This document shows positions 44,333-53,009 of a DNA stretch of 53,009 nucleotides, piece by piece. The notes under the pieces were generated by a model. That model was not told the origin of the DNA and did no database searches. It saw only the letters and a program-made list of their open reading frames with translations. The position numbers and the translations under genes were made by a program. The stretch is from Phycisphaera mikurensis (GTDB taxonomy: Bacteria; Planctomycetota; Phycisphaerae; WQYP01), in assembly GCA_022730455.1 (NCBI GenBank), contig DZDI01000006.1, positions 1 to 53,009 of the forward strand, read 5' to 3'. The stretch's first letter is position 1. Every line of letters starts with the position of its first letter.

Positions 44333-46204
44333 ATGTGCGGCATTGCCGGTTTTGTCGGTTGGGACTGTCCTCCGGAAGATCGGTGGCACCGTCAGCTTGC
44401 GGCCGGGGCCCGGCAAGCCGATGAGCTGCTCCGTCATCGTGGGCCCGATGGCAGCGGCCAATGGAACAATATGACATCCCCGGGACATGGTGCCTTGGTT
44501 TGGCTGGTGCACCGGCGACTGAGCATTATCGATCATGCTGGAGGCCACCAGCCGATGGACAATGAAGACGGCTCGGTACATGTAGTGTTTAATGGTGAAA
44601 TTTATAATCATCTGGAACTGCGCCGCGAGTTGAGCGATCTCGGGCACTCTTTTACATCCGACCATTGTGATACGGAAGTGCTGGTGCATGGCTGGGAACA
44701 GTGGAAGACCGATTTACCCGGCAAATTGAGGGGGATGTTCGCCTTTGCTCTATGGGATGGCCGACGGGAGGAGTTGTTTTTGGCGCGGGATTATTTCGGC
44801 CAAAAACCGCTGTTCTACACGGTGACCGATCGACGACTGGTGTTTGGCAGCACGCTTCCGTCTGTGCGGTGCTGGCCGGGGGTAGCTGCAGCGGCTTCTA
44901 TTGCATCTCTGAACCGGTATCTGCAAGTCGGCTACCTGCCGCCATCGGAGACGATTTATCGGGATATTAAAAGTGTCGAGCCGGGGACATGGATGCACAT
45001 GGATGGCAATGGCCTGTCCATAGGCGCTTTCTGGCGCCCGGAACAGAGCTTACTGCGGCTCGGCCAGCCATTGGATGTGGTGACGGATGACGATATTCGC
45101 ACGGTGCGCCAGATTATATTTGATGCGGTTGAATCGCAACTGCACGCGGATGTACCAATGGTTGGCTTTTTATCCGGAGGCATTGATTCAGCTTTAGTAT
45201 GCGGTGTGGCGAAGGCATTGAAGCTTGATCGATGCGAGCTGCAGACCGTGACGGTGGGTTTTGACGAAAAAGCCTATGATGAAATGTCTCTTGCCGAACA
45301 GACGGCAGGACGGCTTAACCTGCGACACCATCAATGCTACATCGACATGAAACCATCCGCCATGCCTACGCTGGAATGGTTGATGAAGTATACCCTGGGC
45401 CAACCATTCGCAGACTCCTCCATTTTGCCGACCTATTGGGTGGCGAATGTCGCGCGTTCTTTGGCGCCGTGCGCATTGTCTGGTGATGGCGGGGATGAAA
45501 TTTTTGGCGGGTATGACCGTTATCGCGCAGCGCGAATCCTTGGTAGCGGCCTGCGTTTGCCGGACTGGGGCTACCGGTCTGAACGCATGCGGCGCATGGC
45601 TGTGGCGAGCCGCGGGCAAGGGTGGCAGAAACAATACGCCTCACTTTGCGCCCTTTTTCAACCGTCCGATTTAGCGCCTCTTGGAAACGTTCAAGCCGCG
45701 GGCCGTTATCAGCCTCCATCGAGTTGGGATATTATCCGACAGTGCATGCTCACCGATCAATACTATTATTTGCCGGGAGACGTACTCTGGAAGGTGGATA
45801 GTGCGTCCATGGCGTGCGGATTGGAAGTTCGCAGCCCCTTGCTGGATCATCATCTGGCGGACTGGGCCAATCGGTTCAGCGGCGGCGTGATGATGAACTG
45901 GCGCCGAGGCAAGCTGCTGCTGCGCCGGGCGATGGGAGACTTTTTGCCGCCATCCGTCCAGCGCGGTCCAAAACGCGGTTTTGGCGTGCCGATCGGAGCG
46001 TGGATGCGCGATTCGCTGCGTGCGGACACAGAAGCCATATTATTTTCAAGTGACGCCCTGAATAAAGCTTTGGGCATAGCCCAATTGGTGGAGCACTGCT
46101 GGAAAGAACATCTCGCGGGCAGGCGCGAGCATACGCACCGCATTTTTGCATTACTGATGCTGGAAGTGTGGCACCAACAAAATCGGGACGTGGCCCTGAG
46201 TTAA
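44333..46204 (+). CDS. asnB: Asparagine synthase (glutamine-hydrolysing), AsnB-type amidotransferase
   Basis: Makes asparagine from aspartate, glutamine and ATP, or amidates a related substrate. The protein of 623 residues begins MCGIAGFVG, with the catalytic Cys2 of the class II glutaminase exposed after Met removal, and has LLRHRGPDG and FNGEIYNH. The synthetase domain carries the PP-loop FLSGGIDSALV and the SGDGGDEIFGGY signature. The length also fits the AsnB-like amidotransferases found with exopolysaccharide/exosortase systems, so the substrate may be a sugar rather than aspartate. It starts three bases after the rnd stop. Confidence 0.9.
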   Translation: MCGIAGFVGWDCPPEDRWHRQLAAGARQADELLRHRGPDGSGQWNNMTSPGHGALVWLVHRRLSIIDHAGGHQPMDNEDGSVHVVFNGEIYNHLELRRELSDLGHSFTSDHCDTEVLVHGWEQWKTDLPGKLRGMFAFALWDGRREELFLARDYFGQKPLFYTVTDRRLVFGSTLPSVRCWPGVAAAASIASLNRYLQVGYLPPSETIYRDIKSVEPGTWMHMDGNGLSIGAFWRPEQSLLRLGQPLDVVTDDDIRTVRQIIFDAVESQLHADVPMVGFLSGGIDSALVCGVAKALKLDRCELQTVTVGFDEKAYDEMSLAEQTAGRLNLRHHQCYIDMKPSAMPTLEWLMKYTLGQPFADSSILPTYWVANVARSLAPCALSGDGGDEIFGGYDRYRAARILGSGLRLPDWGYRSERMRRMAVASRGQGWQKQYASLCALFQPSDLAPLGNVQAAGRYQPPSSWDIIRQCMLTDQYYYLPGDVLWKVDSASMACGLEVRSPLLDHHLADWANRFSGGVMMNWRRGKLLLRRAMGDFLPPSVQRGPKRGFGVPIGAWMRDSLRADTEAILFSSDALNKALGIAQLVEHCWKEHLAGRREHTHRIFALLMLEVWHQQNRDVALS

Positions 46205-46222
46205 TTTGAATCGTCGAGGGCA

Positions 46223-46251
46223 CCGGCGGCAGCACGGGGTTTTTCCGCCGG
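46223..46251. terminator. Hairpin between asnB and lepA
   Basis: A 7-bp stem CCGGCGG/CCGCCGG encloses a 15-base loop that includes five T. The arrangement could end the nadK-asnB operon, but no T-run follows the stem, so this is a weak call. A copy of the dispersed motif (minus strand CTTGGACAGGCTC) is adjacent at 46253-46265. Confidence 0.3.
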
Positions 46252-46376
46252 CGAGCCTGTCCAAGGAATGGATAATGGTAGGGCTGGGACGGCATGGTGA
46301 GTTTTCCCACGTCATTGCGGGTAGAATGAAGGGGGTGGATTAGTTTCCGAATGTTCTGCATGAGGCTCACAACGGG

Positions 46377-48164
46377 ATGGAAATAAGAAATTTCTGTATT
46401 ATTGCCCATATTGACCATGGCAAATCGACACTGGCCGATCGCATTTTAGAACGCACCGGTGCTATTACTGAGCGGGAAATGCAGGCGCAGTTTCTGGATG
46501 ATTTGGACCTGGAACGCGAGCGTGGCATCACCATCAAGGCCAGCGCGGTGACGGTACCACACACGTTTGACGGCAAACAATACATGCTGAATCTGATTGA
46601 TACGCCGGGCCATGTTGATTTTCATTACGAAGTGGCTAAAGCCCTTCAGGCGTGCGAAGGCGCTTTGCTGGTGGTGGATGCCACCCAGGGAGTGCAGGCC
46701 CAGACTGTCGCCAATGCCTATGCGGCTATTGAACAAGGTTTGGAGATCATACCTGTTATTAATAAAATCGATCTGCCCAGCGCCCAGCCCGACGCGGTAG
46801 CGGAGGAAATGGAGCAGGTACTGGGACTTGACGCCCTTTCAGCGGTGCGGATATCGGCCAAAAGCGGCATAGGTATACCGGATTTATTTCAAGCCATCTG
46901 CCAGCGTTTACCAGGGCCGCGCGGCGACGTGAATGCCCCTCTGCAGGCACTGGTGTTTGACAGCAAATATGACGATTACCGCGGCATAGTCGTTTACGTG
47001 CGCGTTTTCAACGGACGGCTGACCATGGGGCAAAAACTGCGATTCATGGGGCAACAGCGTGTGTATCAGGTGACCGGTCTGGGCAAATTCAGCCCGCGTG
47101 CGGTGGCGGTGGAATCCATCGGCGCCGGCGAGGTGGGCTTTGTGGTGGCCAATATAAAAACATTGGGCGATGTCACCATCGGCGACACCGTCACCGATGC
47201 AGTGGTCCCGGCGGCCGAACCATTACCGGGCTACCGGCCTCCCAAACAGATGGTGTACTGCGACTTTTACCCCGGACCGGATACTGAATATACGCAGTTG
47301 CGTGAAGCATTGGAAAAGTTGAGACTTAACGATTCTTCATTCACCTTCGAACCGGAAACATCCGACGCGCTGGGCTTCGGTTTCCGATGCGGTTTTCTGG
47401 GGTTGCTGCATATGGAAATTGTGCAGGAACGGCTGGAGCGTGAACAACATGTCCAAGTGGTTCAGACGGCTCCTACCGTTCCGTATGAAGTGGTTTTGAT
47501 GGATGGCACAGAAAAGGTGATTGACTCGGCATCGGGATTGCCGGACTTAAGCAAAGTTAAGGCTATTCGAGAGCCAATGATTCGAGCGAGTATTATCGTG
47601 CCCGCTGAAAATATTGGTGATATTTCCAAGTTGTGTCAGGAACGTCGGGGAATTTACCGCAAAACAGAATATCTGAGTGCTTCGCGTATTATTATGGAAT
47701 ATGACTTGCCTCTGGCGGAAGTCATTTTTGACTTTTTTGACAAGCTTAAAACGGCCACACGAGGCTACGGCACGCTGGATTACGATCTCATTGGTTTTCA
47801 TGAAGAAGACCTGGTCAAGATGGATATTCTGGTCAATGGCCAACCCATCGACGCCTTGAGTCTCATTGTGCACCGATCCAAAGCGGAATCACGCGGGCGG
47901 GCCATTATACGCAAATTGAAGAGTGAAATTGGCCGCCATCTTTTTGAGGTTCCTCTGCAGGTGGCCATCGGTTCACGGGTCATTGCCCGGGAAACCATCA
48001 GTGCAATGCGAAAAAATGTCACGGCTAAATGCTACGGCGGCGATGTAAGCCGAAAACGAAAATTACTTGAAAAACAAAAAGAAGGTAAAAAGCGGATGAA
48101 ACAGGTGGGACAGGTAGAAATTCCGCAAGAAGCCTTTATGGCCGTGCTGGAACCTGGGGACTGA
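46377..48164 (+). CDS. lepA: Elongation factor 4 (LepA)
   Basis: Ribosome-associated GTPase that back-translocates or remodels stalled ribosomes. G1 is AHIDHGKST at 10-18, with the DTPGHVDF G3 and NKIDLP G4 motifs following. The C-terminal LepA-specific domain with [17 protein letters not shown] is present. At 595 residues it is normal. It appears to have its own transcript, 172 bases after asnB. Confidence 0.97.
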   Translation: MEIRNFCIIAHIDHGKSTLADRILERTGAITEREMQAQFLDDLDLERERGITIKASAVTVPHTFDGKQYMLNLIDTPGHVDFHYEVAKALQACEGALLVVDATQGVQAQTVANAYAAIEQGLEIIPVINKIDLPSAQPDAVAEEMEQVLGLDALSAVRISAKSGIGIPDLFQAICQRLPGPRGDVNAPLQALVFDSKYDDYRGIVVYVRVFNGRLTMGQKLRFMGQQRVYQVTGLGKFSPRAVAVESIGAGEVGFVVANIKTLGDVTIGDTVTDAVVPAAEPLPGYRPPKQMVYCDFYPGPDTEYTQLREALEKLRLNDSSFTFEPETSDALGFGFRCGFLGLLHMEIVQERLEREQHVQVVQTAPTVPYEVVLMDGTEKVIDSASGLPDLSKVKAIREPMIRASIIVPAENIGDISKLCQERRGIYRKTEYLSASRIIMEYDLPLAEVIFDFFDKLKTATRGYGTLDYDLIGFHEEDLVKMDILVNGQPIDALSLIVHRSKAESRGRAIIRKLKSEIGRHLFEVPLQVAIGSRVIARETISAMRKNVTAKCYGGDVSRKRKLLEKQKEGKKRMKQVGQVEIPQEAFMAVLEPGD

Positions 48165-48533
48165 CCATGTCCCATATATTATCAGACATGTTCCATGCGG
48201 CCTCTGCTTGAAGTTCGGTTTTAGGAATCCTGGCACACCTTCCTGAACGCCTCTACTGAGTTTTTCTCAACCCACCCGCCGGATTGGTCGATGAGACTCA
48301 TCGGCGTGGCTGGTCATTGGTTGCCGCCGGCTTGGCGTTGATGGTGGTATCGCAGAGCGCCACTGGACATTAGGCGTGTTCAGGCTTTGCGAAAGGGTAC
48401 GCCAATAACCGATTATCTGCGTGCAATACACGGGTATGTTTCAATAAGGTTGATAGGTGGATCCACCCACGTTGAGCGCGCCAATGTTCAGTTTAACTTG
48501 CCGAAGCGTATTTGGAATCCGGAGCCCCGAATC
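48165..48533. other. Intergenic region before pilin-like gene
   Basis: No gene is supported. Short open frames occur on both strands (for instance a 26-codon minus-strand frame ending at about 48220), without ribosome-binding sites. The region may hold the promoter of the downstream gene, which I could not place with confidence. Confidence 0.4.
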
Positions 48534-49490
48534 ATGAAGCGTGTACCATCCAGAAATAAAGGCTTCACGCTCATTGAACTGCTGGTGGTGATTTCCATTA
48601 TTGCTTTGCTCATCGCCATTCTGTTGCCCAGTTTGGCCAAATCGAGGGAGCTTGCCAACCGTGCGGTCTGTTCAGCCAATGTACGAGGCATTATCCAATC
48701 AATGGTAATTTATGCCCAGAGTAATGAAAATCAATTCCCTACGGTCTTGGCACCCGCCAGCACGACCTACGTAAACGGCGCTGGAAGCCCGACAACCGGG
48801 GTGAGCACCAGCGCCCCGGCGGTGATCAATGCTATTTATGCTACGCCAATCCAGCAGGGAAACGTCATGGCGTGCATGTGGCTTATGGTGCTCGATGGGC
48901 AGATGACACCCAAAAGTTTTATCTGCCCATCGGATCCAATCGCCACCTCCCCATCCGCAGAATATAACAGCACGCAGGAATATTATTCCAATTTTGGAGT
49001 GATCAATGGTGCCGCGAGTACCACCGGTCAAGGCGAAAGCTATTCCATTGCGTGCCCATGGTATGTCACCGGCGGAACCGCTGAAGTGGGCGCTTGGTGG
49101 AATGATAATGCCGCCAGTAGCGACCTGCCGCTGGTCAGTGACATGGCACCCGCTAACGCCGCAGGCAGTAGAAATACCAATCGTATCACCACCGCACCAC
49201 TATCCAACACCTATGGCCCGTACATCTATAATTCAGGCAACCACGATGGGGCCGGCCAAAACGTCGGCTTCGGAGATGACCACGTCTCCTGGGTAACCAA
49301 TCCTTACGTTGGCGAGGCAGGTGATAACATCTTCACCTATATAACGACAACTGCAGGTTCGGGCGGCGGGGCACCCACATCCAGCCAGGCGGCTGTCACC
49401 CTCGGCACGCTGCCATCCATATCGTCGGATAGTCCTCCATTCGATACCGTCATGCTGCCCGTGCGGAACGTCGCCACGGGTGCTTGGTAA
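48534..49490 (+). CDS. Pilin-like secreted protein with type II secretion/prepilin N-terminus
   Basis: Protein of 318 residues with an N-terminal methylation motif GFTLIELLVVISIIALLIAILLPSLAKSRE (about residues 9-38 as a whole; the cleavage site is after the glycine). This is the type found in large numbers in Planctomycetota. The C-terminal half contains NHDGAGQNVGFGDDHVSWV, close to the H-X9-DG motif of those proteins but with DD in place of DG. The body is Ser/Thr/Ala-rich and secreted. Start: ATG with GGAG nine bases upstream. The role is unknown, though a pseudopilin of a type II secretion-like system is the usual assumption. Confidence 0.85.
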   Translation: MKRVPSRNKGFTLIELLVVISIIALLIAILLPSLAKSRELANRAVCSANVRGIIQSMVIYAQSNENQFPTVLAPASTTYVNGAGSPTTGVSTSAPAVINAIYATPIQQGNVMACMWLMVLDGQMTPKSFICPSDPIATSPSAEYNSTQEYYSNFGVINGAASTTGQGESYSIACPWYVTGGTAEVGAWWNDNAASSDLPLVSDMAPANAAGSRNTNRITTAPLSNTYGPYIYNSGNHDGAGQNVGFGDDHVSWVTNPYVGEAGDNIFTYITTTAGSGGGAPTSSQAAVTLGTLPSISSDSPPFDTVMLPVRNVATGAW

Positions 49491-49520
49491 ATTCAATAAC
49501 CAAAGACTAATTTCTCCTTA

Positions 49521-49555
49521 GCGGTCTGATCTTATCCGGTCAGGCCGCCTCTTTT
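49521..49555 (+). terminator. Rho-independent terminator
   Basis: A 9-bp stem GCGGTCTGA/TCAGGCCGC with one wobble encloses about ten bases and is followed by CTCTTTT. It lies 30 bases after the pilin-like gene and also ends before the convergent glycosyltransferase. Confidence 0.8.
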
Positions 49556-49588
49556 ATTGCCTTGTGACAGCCCATCTTTCACGCCAGC

Positions 49589-50719
49589 CTACCGGCACAC
49601 TTCTGTATACAGACCTAATAACCGTTTTGCCATTCGCCCGGGCGTATAGTACGCAGCCCGGCTGCGACCCTCGGAACGAAGTTGATCGGCCACTTGTGTA
49701 TCGGAAAGAACGCGTGCCATAGCAACTGCCATCGCCCGGGAATCTCCCGGATCCGCCAGCAATGCAGCATCACCGCACACTTCCGGCAGACTGGACCGAT
49801 TGGAAGACACCACCGGCACCCCTGCCGCCATGGCTTCAAGCACCGGCAGGCCAAAGCCTTCGTACAGACTTGGAAATACAAACAGCTCGGCACGACGATA
49901 CAGCTCCGACAGATACGCATTACTGACGTAACCAGTGAAGGTTGTGCGATTGGCAATGCCCAGTTGCCGTGCTAGGATTTCTGGCTCAGTGTAGCGACTG
50001 TCGCGGGGGCCAGTGATGAACAACCGGCACGGACGCGAATGTATTTGTAATAATTCGTAAAACGCATGGATCACCCCCGATATATTTTTATATGGCGCGC
50101 GGCGGCTCACCGTCAAAATGAGGGCTTCATCCGCCGGCGGCAGCAGCTCGTTCTGCTGACCGGTGCGACTTGCAGACCGCAATTCAGGCTGATACAGAGC
50201 CGGAGGTACGACGGTGATCCTTCCGGCGGCAGATGGCAACTTCCGGAGGATGTCACGCTGCGAACATTCGCTGACGGTGACAATGTGGCTGGCTGCGCGA
50301 AACTGAATCGCCAACCAGGAACGCCATAGCCATTTGAATTGACTCTTGCGCCCGCCAGCCACGCTATGCGGTAAAACAAGAGGAATCACATCATGGCAAG
50401 TGATGATACTGCGGCAGCGTGCATAAATGGGTGCGTGCGTATCAACCGTATGCAGGCATTTTATCCTGTTGCTTGCCACAATCTGCGGCATCAGTCGTTG
50501 GTGCCGGATGCTCATCGGGTTGCCGGGCAAGTCAATAAACTGAAACAGCGGAGACCGCTCGACGGCTTCCGGCAACTGGTTGCGATGGTTGGTAATAACG
50601 CATATGGTCGCGTTCAGGTTAAGTTCCATCAAACCAGCAAGCAGGCTGTGGGCATACGTGGCAACTCCGCTGCCGGAGTCGCCATACCATCGGGCGTCAA
50701 TCGCGAATGGAGCATTCAC
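49589..50719 (-). CDS. Glycosyltransferase, GT4 family
   Basis: Retaining GT-B enzyme of 376 residues that transfers a sugar from a nucleotide donor, likely for an exopolysaccharide or glycolipid. The donor-site signature EGFGLPVLEAMAAGVPVV (about 290-307) is intact, as are the glycine-rich start GDSGSGVATYAHSLLAGL and TVSRRAPYKN. It has no membrane segment. The ATG at 50719 has no strong ribosome-binding site, and the neighbours (folA, thyA) are unrelated, so the acceptor cannot be inferred. Confidence 0.9.
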   Translation of the reverse strand: MNAPFAIDARWYGDSGSGVATYAHSLLAGLMELNLNATICVITNHRNQLPEAVERSPLFQFIDLPGNPMSIRHQRLMPQIVASNRIKCLHTVDTHAPIYARCRSIITCHDVIPLVLPHSVAGGRKSQFKWLWRSWLAIQFRAASHIVTVSECSQRDILRKLPSAAGRITVVPPALYQPELRSASRTGQQNELLPPADEALILTVSRRAPYKNISGVIHAFYELLQIHSRPCRLFITGPRDSRYTEPEILARQLGIANRTTFTGYVSNAYLSELYRRAELFVFPSLYEGFGLPVLEAMAAGVPVVSSNRSSLPEVCGDAALLADPGDSRAMAVAMARVLSDTQVADQLRSEGRSRAAYYTPGRMAKRLLGLYTEVCR

Positions 50720-50755
50720 ATTTCACCCGCTTTTGTCCACTGGCCCCAATACGGT

Positions 50756-51256
50756 TCAGGCAATACGGCCCCTCGGCGAAACAGCTCGCACATAATCGGC
50801 GAAGTCACACTCCGGCAGATGCTCCTCTCGCACCAATTGCCAGTCAGCGATATCAAACCGCGGAAACCATGTATCGATCGGCGAGGCAGTCGGCACGCGC
50901 ACGATGGTCAGGTACATTCTGGTAGCCAGAGGCAGACAGGCGCGATAAATTTCTCCTCCTCCACAGATGAACAATTCTGATTCCCCGGCCGACCGCATCG
51001 ACTCAATAGCGTCGTGGATGCTCCGCCACCATTCCACGCCTGCGATTGAAGCTCCGGACTTATGTGAAATGACCAAATTGCGGCGATGAGGCAATGGCTT
51101 GCCAATGGAATCAAATGTCTTGCGCCCCATTACAACTGCATGCCCTGTAGTCATTTTCTGGAAGCGCCGCAAGTCCGCGGGTATATGCCAGGGAAGCCCG
51201 TTGGCTGCTCCAATCCCATGGTCGGGCGTCATGGCCGCGATAATGCTGATTTCCAT
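50756..51256 (-). CDS. folA: Dihydrofolate reductase
   Basis: Reduces dihydrofolate to tetrahydrofolate with NADPH. The 166-residue sequence has the classical MEISIIAAMTPDHGIGAANGLPWHIPADLRRF start, MGRKTFDSIGKPLPHRRN and the GGGEIYR pair that binds the cofactor. The start at 51256 is chosen on family length and homology; the earlier ATG at 51286 would add ten residues. It follows thyA by 34 bases (4 bases if the earlier start is used), the usual arrangement because ThyA produces the dihydrofolate that this enzyme recycles. Confidence 0.94.
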   Translation of the reverse strand: MEISIIAAMTPDHGIGAANGLPWHIPADLRRFQKMTTGHAVVMGRKTFDSIGKPLPHRRNLVISHKSGASIAGVEWWRSIHDAIESMRSAGESELFICGGGEIYRACLPLATRMYLTIVRVPTASPIDTWFPRFDIADWQLVREEHLPECDFADYVRAVSPRGRIA

Positions 51257-51290
51257 TTGCTTCACTTCGTATATTCCTCGCATCATATTT

Positions 51291-52154
51291 TCAGACAGCT
51301 ACTTTAAATTTAATGGTAGGATGTGGATCGTAGCCCGTGAGTGTGAAATCCTCATAGCGTAGCTGATCCATCGGTTTCTTTGCGATCGCCAGACGCGGCA
51401 GTGGCTGTGGATCGCGTTGCAGTTGCAGTTGCAATCCCTCCCAGTGATCATATTCCGCCATGGGAGAATCATGGTCGGCGACATAAATATGGGCATCGGC
51501 AATAGTGTGGGCAAAACACCCTGGCGCAAGCCCCGTTTCCTGCGCGATCATTTGTGTGAGGGTGGCGTAGCACGCCAGATTAAATGGAATTCCCAAAGCA
51601 ATATCACCGGATCGTTGCGATAGGTGGCAATTCAGTCGGCCATCAAGCACTTGAAATACGAAGCTGTAATGGCAAGGTGGCAGACGGCTCGCCTGCGCAT
51701 TGCCGGGTTCCCAAGCACTGACCACCAGTCGCCGTGAATTGGGATTGCGTTTAATCTCGCTGATGACATAGGCGATTTGATCAATTTCCTGCACCGGGCA
51801 GAGAGTCTCGCCGGTTTCAGAGATGGGCGCATGGGATTTTTGCACCGGATGGGGGAAACGACGCCAGTATCGGCCGTAGGCTGTCTCCAACTCGCCGTGT
51901 TCATCGGCCCAATCATCCCAAATTTTGGTGTGCTGTCGTAAATCGCGGATGTGCTCCTGACCCGATAGATACCAGAGCAATTCGCGCAGTACGGCAGCAT
52001 AATTCACGCGTTTGGTTGTCAGCAGTGGAAAACCTGCAGCCAAATCTACCCGGTAAAATGCCCCAAAATAACTGACGGTATCAACACCTGTCCGGCTCGG
52101 CTTGCGAACGCCCTTTTCCATCACCATCCGGACCAGATCGTGGTATTCCTTCAT
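51291..52154 (-). CDS. thyA: Thymidylate synthase (ThyA type)
   Basis: Methylates dUMP to dTMP using methylenetetrahydrofolate. The catalytic cysteine is in SRLPPCHYSFVFQV, and the typical GIPFNLACYATLTQMIAQ and DAHIYVADH segments follow. The 287-residue length is normal for ThyA. The ATG at 52154 has AAGGA about ten bases upstream; the longer open frame to 52400 overlaps non-coding sequence. folA follows in the same operon, so the pair couples thymidylate synthesis and folate recycling. Confidence 0.96.
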   Translation of the reverse strand: MKEYHDLVRMVMEKGVRKPSRTGVDTVSYFGAFYRVDLAAGFPLLTTKRVNYAAVLRELLWYLSGQEHIRDLRQHTKIWDDWADEHGELETAYGRYWRRFPHPVQKSHAPISETGETLCPVQEIDQIAYVISEIKRNPNSRRLVVSAWEPGNAQASRLPPCHYSFVFQVLDGRLNCHLSQRSGDIALGIPFNLACYATLTQMIAQETGLAPGCFAHTIADAHIYVADHDSPMAEYDHWEGLQLQLQRDPQPLPRLAIAKKPMDQLRYEDFTLTGYDPHPTIKFKVAV

Positions 52155-52339
52155 CGCAGTGCAATCCTTCACTATTGCTCTTTGGCATGAAAGGCCTGTC
52201 CGGCTGACATCCGGGCCGACCAACTGAGCCGCGCGGATTGTATACCAATGCGTATGGACTTGCGACCATAAAAAACCATGAATGGGAAAATTTATGCACG
52301 ATGGTGCAGACTCACCGCACCCAACGGTAACGCCGGTGA

Positions 52340-52909
52340 TTTGCAGAGCGTTTCCATGTTGCCGCAAATTTCTACAACAGCCTCGGTGAAACCACCGCAA
52401 CCATCGCCGCCTATGATCCCAGTGTCAATGGCGGCAATCCCACCTCGGATCAAAACCAAACCACAATCTACACCTTTGACGGCCTCGGCGACCAAACCTC
52501 CATGACCGCCGAAGACCCCTCCACCGGCAATCAAACCACCGATTATGTCTATGGCGTCAGTGCCGCCACCGGCAGCCGCATCACCAGCAACGATCTGCTG
52601 TACCAGACCGTCTACCCCAGTTTAGACGGCCAGCCTGCTGGCCGCGTCTCATCGAGCTACGATGCCACCGGCAACGTCATCAGCACCACCGACCGCGATG
52701 GCAACGTGCATCAGTACACCTACGACACCGCCGGGCGGGAAATCAGCGATACCGTTACCACACTCGGCGCCGGCGTCAATGGCAGCGTGCGGCGTATTGA
52801 TACCGCATACAACAATCAAGGTTTGGTGTATCTCCAAACCAGCTACGCCGATACGGCCGGCACACAGATCGTCAATCAGGTGGAAAACATTTATAACGGT
52901 CTAGCATGA
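52340..52909 (+). pseudogene. Broken YD-repeat (RHS) gene fragment
   Basis: A frame open from 52340 to the stop at 52907-52909 encodes repeated YD-type units (YNSLGETTATIAAYD, YTFDGLGDQTSM, SSYDATGNVISTTDRDGN, HQYTYDTAGREISDT, AYNNQGLVYLQTSY). These units belong to long secreted RHS-family proteins, which are hundreds to thousands of residues. Stops just before 52340 cut off the front, and the sequence YNGLA-stop at 52907 ends the reading frame inside a repeat. The gene is thus truncated at both ends, and the abrupt right end suggests an insertion. Confidence 0.75.
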
Positions 52910-52969
52910 CTTTACAAGTTATGTGACCTCTTCGGTACGAGATAACCTGAGCAGGGCTGGAGGGGGAAT

Positions 52970-53009
52970 ATGATCGACTGCAAGCCTTCCTTCGCAGCGC
53001 GCCGGCGGT
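52970..53009 (+). CDS. Start of a further gene at the right edge (possible transposase)
   Basis: An ATG at 52970 follows a strong ribosome-binding site (GGAGGGGG at 52959-52966) and the frame MIDCKPSFAARRR is open to the end. The position just after a truncated RHS gene suggests a mobile element that inserted there. Thirteen codons are too few to name a family. Confidence 0.4.
   Translation, partial: MIDCKPSFAARRR

Noticed and set aside
1-53009. CRISPR array
   Set aside because: No regularly spaced direct repeats of 25-40 bases were seen.

Overview
The window is bacterial chromosome, most likely from a member of the Planctomycetota and probably the class Phycisphaerae. The assignment rests on a type IV pilin-like N-terminal secretion signal on a planctomycete-style secreted protein (48534-49490), a PEP-CTERM sorting signal (end of 29028-29942), a PQQ-like propeller protein, a YD-repeat (RHS) fragment of the style seen in that group, and frequent GTG/TTG starts. 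Most of the window is ordinary core metabolism in short operons. No rRNA, CRISPR array or complete prophage is visible; the only RNA gene I can call is one tRNA-Gly.

Layout. 1-732: a partial unknown gene at the left edge and a block without a convincing gene. 733-3009: CPBP membrane protease, then plsC and cmk on the minus strand with an ATGA overlap. 3191-7292: M20 peptidase, then the oxidative pentose-phosphate pair gnd-zwf. 7372-12457: a minus-strand run lysS - LolC/E-type permease - lolD - tatC behind a good promoter. 12619-14788: tRNA-Gly, then queC-queE-queF for 7-deazaguanine synthesis. 15013-22937: a TPR protein, ylbF-like gene, M29 aminopeptidase, valS and cimA. 23372-28785: a divergent ArsR regulator and a DUF2892 - membrane fusion protein - RND pump operon, with a promoter/operator palindrome between them.

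28848-32698 is the most accessory-looking stretch. It holds a secreted G1-family (eqolisin) glutamic peptidase with a PEP-CTERM anchor, then a small cassette of unrecognised genes (29994-31180) with a frame disruption at a run of seven T, then an Nramp-family transporter with an atypical metal site. The transporter promoter is flanked by two identical-arm inverted repeats (TGAGA-N5-TCTCA). I consider the cassette and this double operator the best candidates for something undescribed.

32884-36059: ybaB-recR, then two NfeD-family membrane proteins. 36144-38980: purH and a PQQ-like propeller protein. 39218-46204: nadK - membrane protein - M42-like peptidase - rnd - asnB, five genes joined by ATGA overlaps or a 3-base gap. 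46377-49490: lepA and the pilin-like secreted protein, closed by a clear terminator. 49589-52154: a GT4 glycosyltransferase, then folA behind thyA on the minus strand. 52340-53009: a broken YD-repeat gene and the first codons of another reading frame at the right edge, which looks like an insertion point.
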